A DNA stretch of 64,000 bases. It comes from Atopsyche davidsoni. Lineage: Eukaryota > Arthropoda > Insecta > Trichoptera > Hydrobiosidae. The DNA lies in NCBI GenBank assembly GCA_022113835.1, contig JAILWY010000010.1:7217501-7281500 (forward strand). Reading direction: 5' to 3'. A program made the translations under genes and the position numbers. Below, in pieces: positions 53,341-64,000 of this stretch (positions within the stretch are counted from its first letter, which is position 1; each line of letters starts with the position of its first letter). The notes below the pieces were generated by a model, which saw only the letters and a program-made list of their open reading frames with translations, had not been told where the DNA came from and ran no database searches.

Positions 53341-56300
53341 GTTAACAGAGGCCCTATGATTTGTGGGTATGGTTTTTGTACTTGTGTGAATATTTCATCA
53401 TTATCTAATTTTTTTTATCTCATTAAAATTATTTCATATATGGTACATTTACATACAATACAAAAAACCTTTGTACTTAAATACTAATATAACTAGTTAA
53501 TAAAAACAAAATATTGCCAAGCATATTTGATTAATTTAATAATAATTATCAAAGCTTACAACGCGTATTGTAAATTTAAAATTAAAAACCAAGTGCAATA
53601 TTTTTCGATCTTTTTTCTTACATAAATTTATAAAACATACTGTGGATATATAATATATTAAAAAATTCAGTTCACATTCCTGTCATTCGTTCCTTACAAG
53701 CAAATTCAATATTTTTATTATAAAAATATGTGTCTGAACATCGTTTAACTCTTCTTCTACATATTTATATTTTTATATAATAATTATTATTTAGATGTTT
53801 AAGAACTTTCATGTGCAAAGTAAACCATAAAATTTACTGATGAATCTTATATGTTCTTAATACCGGTGCTTCTACATATTTTATAAATAAAATAGTGTTT
53901 TTGTTTTCTTTATGAAAAAAAACACCAAATATTCTTATGAAGACATGAAGTTTTTAGCCCAGCCAAATTATTTTACTTTACACATGATGGCAAAATTTAT
54001 TTTAGACGTATGCATTGCAATGTTATGTATACGCTATTATGAGAAACTCCCAGAATTTTTTTTTTAGTAAATCAAGTATTTTTTATGGTGTAAAATGAAA
54101 ACACATTATCATTAAAAGAGTCTAAACTAGAGTGATTGGTTTCATCGCTATATCTAGGCAGTACGAATAGTATTTAACAATCTAGAACCCTAACTACTCG
54201 AAGACAGAAAACATCGATGTCTTGATCAAAATGGACGTACCAGGTAAAAGAGTTTTCGGAAACTAATTTCCAATCGTAATGGGTGGAGTGCTTTAGTTCA
54301 GAAGACTGTAAGTAGTAAATGAGAAACATATTGATTAGTTTATATTTTTATACAAATGATATATTGCTGAGCAAGGTTAACGCCTCCACTTTTTATTATT
54401 CTACTTCATACGTCACGTTTCTTTACCAACTTGAGCCGCCAGTCTCATACGCTGTATGACGCCTTTTTGGTCGTTTATTTTTAGTGCGTATAACTGATTC
54501 GACGCTAGTCATTCTTCGTGCATTTGTGTAAACCTCGCTTTATTTTTCTTAGCCTTTGAGATATTTTTGTTGCAAGAATCCAGTTCAAAGCCGTGAGTCG
54601 GTACGTAAAGAATTTACTGCTTTTACTTTAAAGATATGTGTGACATATTTCGGTATTTATAACTAGACTATAACGTTAAAATTAAAATATTTTCTAAAAA
54701 AATTATAATACTATTTAGCAGTAGCTCGGGGTTGCAAATTCCATACAAAAAATCTAATTTTTATCTTAGAATGAAGTATCAAAATCCCCGTAAATTATCA
54801 CCACTTATTGCTTGGTTGCTTTTCATATTTCTTCCCTTCGTTATTCCAAGCAGAATATCCCCTGAGAGACCCCTCCATACTTTCCGCATTACACTTGGCG
54901 TAGAGTTTCTTGTAGCGCAAATACGACTATTTACTTAGTTGATATAATCAGTCTGGCGAGTCCACGAGTTTTTTGCCTTTAAATTTGCTGACTGTTGAGA
55001 CCTTTTCCGTGTCTTACTACAAGTTCAAATACTTAAAACGCTCATCAAAGACAAAAGAAGTTCTCATTATTGTCCTCAATTTTGAGAGTATGGAAACATT
55101 GTTGATTTATCAAGCTGTCCAGAGAATTTCACAAATTCTGAATCCTTCAAAGGCATCAAAGTTCTGCCTTCAACCCTCAACTTCCAAATTACCATGCCAT
55201 ACATAAACTCGGAGAAGATTAGTGCACGTACCAAACGAGTTTGACGCTATTTGCGATGCTATAATCTTCCAAATCTTTGTCAGATGGCAAATAAATCTTT
55301 TTGAGCGTTGACTTTGACATTTCGTTTAAAGAGCAGAAAACTGCTGCTTTATACATCAGAATTCATATTTTTGGTAAGCAATGAATTCATTAGTACATGG
55401 GTAGATTATTTCTGGAAAAGACTTGTTATATATACATATAAGTTTACAATAATTATAAACCTCTTTTTTTATTACGAAATCTTCATTGGTTTTATTCGTA
55501 ATAAATATTGAGAAATTTGTTTATAAAACCTAATTAAACAACAAAATTACGAATTTTCGTGAAAACTTTAGAGATGGTGGCTAACATTTGTTTCTAGTCT
55601 TGGTAATGATATTCTTTTCGTTTATTTTTTAGATCCAGCGTAATTCAGAAAAAATAGGATATGTGATGTCTCATCAGCGTATAGTTTATTATTTAATGAA
55701 TACCAACAGCGGAGCTATTTTTCCATTAAAAACTAATAAACCGCTCTCGCTCAATAAAACCCAAATGGAAACTATATAATTCTTCATATTTATTTTTGAC
55801 TCGTTCACCGTTAGTCTCGCTATGGAGCATCATTCACAGGGACCCGACTTTAACTTTCTAGTACGGTACTATTATTATTCAATATATTAAATACTAAAAG
55901 TATTCAACTTGAGTATACGTTACGAAGTTTGTCGTCGTGAGCCATTAAAAGAGTTACCGTCTACTGTCACTGATACACAATAAAACGAGTATTACCTCAA
56001 TCAGAAACGGTACTTTCGCGGAGCTTGCCGTGCAAGGGACGAAGCTCTGACGCCAGACTTTGTGAAAACAAAAAACATCGCCCGTACACTTCCGATCGGA
56101 GTTTTTAAAAAGTTAACAGTATATTTTTTACCGAGCCAAAAGTTTTCTTGTTGAAATGATTGAGTTTTGTAAAGACCTATAAGCGGTGTAAAAAGGATAT
56201 TTATTTAATTAGAGAGCAACTTTATCCGCAATGCTAGATTTTTATGCTTAAAAAACTAAACATTACAAATTGAAAATATTACGTTTTTTAATATATATAT

Positions 56301-58837
56301 AGCATAAATGTTTTGACGGAAATTAAAATTCAATGTCATGTATTTTTCAAACCCTAAAAATAATCTTAATTATCTTTTTCCATTACCACAGTGTCAATCA
56401 AATAAAAAGTTAGAAATTTCGCGTAACAAAAGAATCGAATCAAATCACTTCCGTCTTCAAATCTAATTTGGAAACTTGGCGAGGCCGACCAGGTCGATCT
56501 TCCTCTTCAATGCCTGCCGGTTTGTTTTTGCTTTTCAGAGGCATCAATCTTAGTTTGTTATACTTATGAAAATTGAATATGATTCAAAAATTACCAAGAG
56601 GAAAACATAAATAAATTATTCGTAGAATTTAAATTTATTACAATGAAGCTTTTGGGTAACAATACAAAGTTTTAAATATACAAAAAAAAACTTTTTAGAA
56701 ATAGACAAGTTTAGTGAACGATTCGTAAAATTTTAAATTGAATGAGTATTAAAGTTCAATTAAATTAAATACTAATATTTTTTATACCTCTGCATCAAGG
56801 AGTAATTGACTGACAAGTTTAACAAGAGCAATGAATAATAGAGTTGATATTAATAATTTCATGTATAGTTAATGTATTGTTGGAGTTGGCGGAGCATATA
56901 TCACACTTACCTAATTAAGTTCCACGGAAACAAATAAGCTAGATTTTATCTAATGACTGTAATGAATACATTTTACGTCAGTAGTTGGCAACCTTTTACC
57001 TTGATATTCGACGTTGTTTTAAGTAATGCAACCCACCGTGAATAGTATATGAACACATATCTCAACGACTATTGTTAAGTGTTAGTTGTTAGCAAATTGT
57101 AAAAAAATATGTAACTTTATCTAAAGCGTCAAGGTTTTACTATTTTTTTGTGTAATATTTTGGTATGTTGGCGAATGAGTAAAAATATTGGGTACACCAT
57201 AGTGTTTTTACAAAAAAAAAAAACTTTTATAAACTCTTTAAACTTTATATTTATGAAAAATACAAAATTAACTTTTTGATAGAATAATTATTAAACTTAT
57301 AAATGGATTATTATTTTTTTTAAATCATTAGCATAATCATAGGTTTTGTTCTTTAAAATATTTTTTTTATTAAATGCCAATAGCTTTGTTACTTTTAGTA
57401 TTTATTTATTGAATTATCAATTCCTTTCGCAACATCTGTAATAACATCCAATATCACTTGAAATAAAGGTTCACGACTGCTGCTGTAGGTACAACAATAA
57501 TATTAATGTAGGATAATTATTTCACTTAAGCATTAATTTATTCTGCAGACTTAGATGTTACATTCCAAGATTACAACATTAGTTCATGTAGAATTACACA
57601 ATACCATTAGCTTTAATTAATAATTGAGGAGCATGTGTTCTGATTCCGGATAGTTCAATCTAAATCTTGGGTAGACTATTCCACAGTAAGATCGTAGCGT
57701 GCAAATCTTGACATTAATATAGGCATATATTGGTTTTGTAAAACAATATTATTTTAAATGCTTTTAAATATACTATTGATTAGGTATTCTTCAAAAAAAG
57801 TTATTTTTGATACATCTTGAAGATATAAGAAATTTGTCAAAACAAAATACTGATAACAATATTTTATATTTATATTCCTGATTGAAGTTCCAATTGTAGA
57901 ATTTAAAATATATAATAGATTTTATTGAAGTTTGCTTCTATTTTTTACGTACAAATAAATCGTCTGTAATGAGGGATTTTTAATGTTCCCTGTTTCTTTA
58001 ATTTTAGACATTTCACATGTTCAACGAAATTGTAATGAACTTTGTTTAAGGCATCGCACGATTAGTTAGTAAGTGTTAACAAATGTTACTAGAACACGTA
58101 CATATCCTTTGATGGTCATTAATATTGGTTAATTTAACTTTTTTTATTTTATTTAAATGAGGTCAACCATTAATTTATTTTCATAATTCGCAACGCAATT
58201 CTGTGAGTAAATAATAATTTCGGCGATTTCCGATTTACATTTCGCAGTTTGCGTACGCAATATTCAGAAACCTGTAAAATTTACAAACCTCTTTTCGTTT
58301 ATAAACTTTTTTGAAAGTATGACCACATTGAAAGTCAAATTATATTATGTTAAAGTTAGATTGATGTTCTGTCAACTTCTGCGGAAAATGAGTTTTGAAC
58401 ACTACTGATAAAAGAGTTTTCCATCTTCTTTAAGTCAAAGCGATTCACTATTCTATCACAAAACAACATAAATACAACTTGAAATTATGTATTGGTATTT
58501 TATTTTTTATATTAAATTTTCATTTAAATCAGTCACAATTACAATAAAAAAACGTATTTTGTTTTAAATAATTTATATTGTTTCCTCTAAAGATTCTTTT
58601 AAGTTTTGTTAAGATATCCAGCACAATTAAGTGAAAAATAACATTACAAGTCAAAATCAATTTGTTTATAAAAAAATAATTTTAATATATGCAATAATGA
58701 ATTCAATCATGCTATCCAGCACACGTCACAATTGTGCTTTACTAATTGACTGAGACCAGAAAGCTTCAAAGACACTTTATACTTTTACTTTGAGCTTATC
58801 TACGTGGTAATGATAACAAAAAGCAAGTAAGTAAACG

Positions 58838-58870
58838 GAAGCAATTGCAGCCGTATCTGATTTGATACGT
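58838..58870 (+). repeat. Dispersed 33 bp repeat, copy A
   Basis: Shares 28 of 33 bases with 62215-62247, both ending GATTTGATACGT. All five differences are transitions, as expected of decaying copies of one element. Confidence 0.6.
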
Positions 58871-61800
58871 CATTCACACTTGCCACATTGTACATAAGAA
58901 ATTGATGAAAAACCTACGTTAGACTGGATTTTTTTCGAAACATTTTTTTTAAACATAAGTTAAATTTAAAAAATAGAAAACACTAAAAACTTATTGTCCT
59001 ACTTGGATTCAACCACCTCGCTATGAGTCAGTCTTTGGTTCATAACAATAGTTGATTCGGGGATAATTTTCAGCTCATGCTTATATTTAGTTGTTGAAAC
59101 AAATAGAGTTTATAATGAGGATTTTTATTGTTATTCTAGATAATAAAAAAGTTACTCTCCTGATTAATAATATGGCATAAATACAAATCAGCGTATATTT
59201 TGGCTAATTATAAAATTATATTTCTCATTGAAACCGCGACCGAAAGATAGTTTCTAGCCAACCAAAAGGTATAAATAACAAAACAGCTTTTATTCTGCAT
59301 AATCGTTTAATAGTTCGTATAGGTCAAAAGTACAATTAAATTAATGCTTCAACTTGGGCATATACCAGCGCTCGTTTCTACTATATATTTCTTTTCCAAA
59401 AATAGTTTCCTATATTTAACTCTTTTATTGGGAACAAAATTGGTAAACCATGGCTCACGGGCTGCATATAAATTGGGCGGCGAACCGCATTCGACCCACG
59501 AGTCACCGGTCTGGCCTAGATACCCTATGACACTTTTTATTGTAGATGTCATATCAGCAAAAATACAAAAGGGTATGAACAAAGTGGATCGCTGTATAAC
59601 AGTTTACCCTATCCGTGTCTTTACGTTAGATACTTAATCAAATAAATAATGGAGAGACACTCCGAATTTGATCAAGGATAGTACCTGCCCGGAATTCAAT
59701 AGAAGATGTAGGATATGTTTACTGCTTTTTTCATTAATATCAAGACGAACCACATTCGGCGATTTTTTGGGGAATTATTTATATATTACATAAATAAGTT
59801 CTGTAAATGTCCTTTTTAAATAAAAGGGCTATTTTCTATTACTTTTGTATGATTAAATAATTGATATATTTTTCATCAAATGTAACGCTTTCATATGTTT
59901 ATGAATATACATACGCACACATGTGGTATAAATACTATTAAATATATTTTAAAATATTATGAACCTGCACAAATGCGCTATTTGTAGGGCGCTTTAACCA
60001 GCAGAATTTATGCATCGATTTGTTTCCCAAAATTTATGTTCTGGTTGCTTACAGAGTAATTAAAGTTTTAACTATTTATTTTTTATTTTAAAGTAGTTTT
60101 AATCGTGCCCATACTGAATATTTTTACACGGTTCAATGGTCAATGCAATCCTATCTTTGTATCAAAGTCAAAACAAACTCAGAAGAAGCCAATATATACG
60201 TCTACTGTTGCATTGAAGATAATCAGAAACCTGTCGTCGAATCGTTCAACTGTAGAAGCCATTGCTGCACTCCAGGCGCAAGATAAAAAGGCTCAAACCA
60301 CTATCTTCCATGATAATATTTACCTGTCTAGAAGTGTAAAAACTGACAGACAACCATGGATTAATAATAACGATAATGTTTTTCCAATTGTCTACTTAAG
60401 CTATTACTTTGATCTGGAGGTACGAACCGGTTCCTAAAAACATTTTATACCGCCACAGACCATAATTACTTGAAATGATTGGCCCAGCGCCCGGTTTTCA
60501 AGTAACCACTGTCACTTTGACCACGGATGTTCCAATTAATATTCTGGACCGAGAATCTCTTGCGGTCTTAATTCTATAATCATTTCACCCAATTTTAGGT
60601 ACTCAAAAATTTGGTATTTAAGAATGATTATATTAATTTGACGATTACTAAGTATCAGAAAAAAGTGAATAAAGCTTTATTTATTAAAATAAAATAAGTA
60701 TCGAGCTATAACACATATGTCATCATCTTCATCAAAAGCTCCTCAGAGGAGGTCGGGGAAACTAGTATAGTGGGTTCCCGGGTGCGTCTACGCCGCAGCT
60801 TTATATTGGAAGGAAAATTCTGCGAATTGCTGCTGCCCAATACAGCATTATTATATAATCATTTCCTTACAAAACTCTGGCGTTTAGATCTGATACTCCT
60901 TCTGCAGCAGACTATAGAAAAAATAACAATATTACACATATGTAATATCTACATAATCTAAATAAAACTTATTGACGCACCCGTAATAATTTTAAATAGA
61001 AAAAATGACCTCGACACAGCGCATACAGAGAAGTTATAATAACTAACATATTTTTAATAATAATAATAGTAAGCATTTAAATTTTAATGATTTAAAATAG
61101 GTCTAGATCGAAACCGAAAAATAACACTTTTGTGTTGTTTTTACGAGCACATGTAGCTTTATTTATTTAACTCTAATCGTCACAAACAAATGGTGAATTT
61201 AAACGCGCACGACTCTCACGTTGCTGAACTAGTTTGTTCTGTAATAATGTTGACAACAACGCCGTCACGCGCTCTGATTTGTTTGGGTAAATAGCAGTGG
61301 CCGTACCGCCATAAAAGCCCAAAAGCCCGGTCTTTCTTGCTAAAATATTGACACACTCGTACAAACACAATTCATTTCCTACCAATTGACTCATTGTCCG
61401 TTTCGTTAGTTTACATAAACTGCACGCGCTGGCCACGAAAGCTTGCTACGCTCCAAAGTAGATATACCCGTACCCTTTTCGAGTAAAGACTCTCTGACTC
61501 TATTTTAAAAAAAAGGTCGTCAAAAATAGATTTGGTAGCATTATGGACGAGAGACTATGCAGCTCTTGATCTGGCCATCTTTATGCTTATTTTGAGGTAG
61601 TTAAAAATAATTGGGATGCACTATTATTAAGAAATTAATATTGGGAGTTTAGAAACTTATATGTGGTGGTTATTTATGCTATATTATTATTAAAAAGTAT
61701 ATATATATTTAAAAATATATATATATACAATAATACTGCTTTAAGTGAAAACAAATGTTTTTAAACACTCAATAATTGCTGAATCAGTAGCGTTGTCCCG

Positions 61801-62214
61801 TGTAGTCTTAATAAGTTAGTAACAATATCTCACAGTTAACAATTAAACAAGTACATCTAGCCAAACGGCGAGGTGGTTGCGTCCATTTCAAAGACTTAGA
61901 AAAAATTATGATGGTTAAAATATTTATTACGTATTCAATTTAGAAATTAGAATCACCTACAAACTTAAATATTCTTTACGTAGGTATTTAAATAAATTTC
62001 TCATAGATTGTGGAGGTAGGGTAATTATCAAAGCCGATAGTTAATACCTTAAGTCCTAGTACCTTTAACATATTGTATAGCACGTAAATAAATAAAAAAT
62101 ATTACAGTAAATTTAAAGTAAAATTAAAATATTTCTTTATTCAAAGATACGCCATTTTTTTTATAAATTAATCACAAAGGCAAAGGCCGGAAGGTAGGTA
62201 ATTCGAAGCAACTA

Positions 62215-62247
62215 GAAGTAATTGCGGTTGTATCCGATTTGATACGT
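62215..62247 (+). repeat. Dispersed 33 bp repeat, copy B
   Basis: Partner of 58838-58870 in the same orientation, 3.4 kb away. Flanks do not align clearly by eye. Confidence 0.6.
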
Positions 62248-64000
62248 ATTTAGTGACAATGACATTATTTCCAAGCTTCACCTATGAATTTTCGATAAAT
62301 TACAATAAATAAATCATATTACTTGTGTAGCTGTATTTTCTTATTGATTTTGATGGTTTTTTTATTTATATATATTTTTTATTACATTGTCATTATATCT
62401 AACTTTTGTTCCATATAATATAAAACTTTAACATGAGACTGGAAATAGATGAATGTAAACCTAACAACAAAATCCTAGCTTCTTTATTTTATTTTATGTT
62501 AATGAACAATAGTTGTTAGTGCTATGCTTACAATACGGTGTGTGGGTGTCCCCTGGTCCAGAAGCAGGTTGTGGGGCTTACAAGATGTGGCTTTGGTGGA
62601 AGTGTAGATGGGTTTCACTATTTTCGTTATTGAGTTTGTGCCCGGAAAATATGTGGATTTCTATATATTCTTATATTCACCATTTGTAATACATGAGACA
62701 TCTGTTGTCATGCCTGAAAAATAGGAAAAAAATCTTATTTGTATGATTTTTCTGCTAAAAGCCACGTATCTAAATGTGGTGAAAGAACTTAAATGTTTGT
62801 ACTGTATCACTACTTTATTCACTGGTAAGCTTCATGTTAATTAGATAAGAAAAAAATAGTAGAATTTATATGCCTTTCAACCCTTATTTGTTGTAAAAAT
62901 ATATTGAATTTGAGCTGAAGAGACATCTATCGGTTTATTTCTATGATATTTACCAAAGTTTCGCGTAAAATTTCGTGGCAAGGTTTGTGGGGCAAGAAAT
63001 TTTTTCAAATTATTGTAATCAATTTTGTCCTTTGTGATAAAATATTTTTAAATAAAGACGTGTAATGGGCGCTGACTGAGAGGTAAAAATTAATCAACAA
63101 AATTTTCAAAAGTGATATTGACGTCGCGTATATTCACATTTCTGAATGATGTATTTATTTTATTGTTTATTGTATTGAAACTCCAATAAAAATTATAAGT
63201 ATGGAACAATTACGAATAATAAGACCTTTACAATAAAATTATTTGTATTCGGTCTGGAATATTCCAATAAACTGTTTTCAATTATTTTACTGAGGATAAA
63301 TGTAAATTTTAGATTTAAATACAAAGCACTTTGAAATACACTATAATAAATAAATTCATCTTCATTGCAACTTTTTCAAACTCATAACTATCACTGAAAA
63401 ATAATGTAAAATAAATATTTTCTCACAAAGCTTTCGTAGAAGTTGCTTAGTCTTACATATTTATTTTATTATTTCTTCACCTCAAGCAATAAAACGTTAT
63501 TTACATATATTTTTCCGACACAAATTCAATAACGAAAATTGAAAAATCAATGTACGTTACCACCTAAGCCACACTCTGTAAACCCTACAACCTGCGCGCA
63601 GAATCGGGGGATAGCCATACACTATATTGCAAGCAAGGCCTATATAACTATGGCAAATCAACACCAAAGAAAATAAATAATCTTGTAATTTAATTAGTTT
63701 TTTTAAACCATTTCTTTCCACCACATACCGTATTGTATTGGAATCAAAGAATTCTTGTTAATGAACATAAAACAAAAATAAACAATCTTGCTATTGAATA
63801 CACCTAGCCCCCGATTTACACTGAATATAGATTCCTTAGAAAACTGTCTATCAAAATCGAAAATTTTCATACGAAAAACAGTGTAAATCTAAAACAAACT
63901 AAAATATGCATAATACAGTTATTTATTTCAACGTAAGATAAAAAATCACACAAATAAAAATTTATATGTATGTAATTCATTCCATTCTAAATATAGAAAA

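Larger units (their letters stand above)
53341..64000. other. Upstream flank, no gene recognised
   Basis: AT-rich DNA upstream of the dipeptidase promoter. Open frames of 60-110 codons occur (for example 60105-60437 on the plus strand and 61173-61436 on the minus strand), but none resembles a known protein or has splice or start context that convinces. It contains two copies of a 33 bp repeat (58838 and 62215) and a more complex island at 61140-61520. Confidence 0.6.

Noticed and set aside
59440..59540. CACGGGCTGCATA stretch like a tail of hAT-type repeats
   Set aside because: Too short and too diverged to assign to any element.
60105..60437. 110-codon plus-strand open frame
   Set aside because: No domain, signal or splice context seen; possible decayed repeat, not a supportable gene.

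Overview
The window is animal nuclear DNA, most likely from an insect. It is AT-rich, has typical GT-AG introns of 1 to 27 kb, and carries a decayed mariner transposon of a type common in insects. I cannot fix the order of insect from the sequence. I see no prokaryotic gene, viral gene, rRNA, tRNA or CRISPR array.

One host gene accounts for all the convincing coding sequence. It is a membrane (renal-type) dipeptidase of peptidase family M19, on the minus strand. Seven exons join in frame into 297 codons: 52777-52852, 38273-38408, 34207-34363, 31498-31630, 4561-4717, 2357-2411 and 926-1102. Together they encode an N-terminal extension, a hydrophobic signal or anchor segment, and all the zinc and active-site residues expected of the family (H72, D74, E187, H214, H255, H276). 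The last visible exon ends in a donor site, so the remaining C-terminal part (about 110 residues or more) lies beyond the low-coordinate end of the window. A CpG-rich block at 52.97-53.34 kb lies immediately upstream of the first exon and is the likely promoter.

Layout. 1-925: intron, no exon recognised. 926-4717: exons 5-7 with short introns, one of which holds an imperfect inverted repeat. 4718-31497: a 26.8 kb intron with a GC-rich minisatellite, a 275 bp tandem duplication, a long (TA)n tract and several hairpins. 31498-38408: exons 2-4. 38409-52776: a 14.4 kb intron containing the mariner remnant (about 42.5-43.8 kb, opposite strand), a Helitron-like element (45.1-46.0 kb) and an 18 bp hairpin. 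52777-53340: first exon and promoter. 53340-64000: AT-rich upstream flank with a diverged 33 bp dispersed repeat.

I did not find a novel multi-gene system. The points most worth following up are the alternative start upstream of the signal peptide, a perfect 21 bp hairpin, the Helitron-like element with a doubled end motif, and islands of more complex sequence in the introns that may be conserved regulatory DNA.
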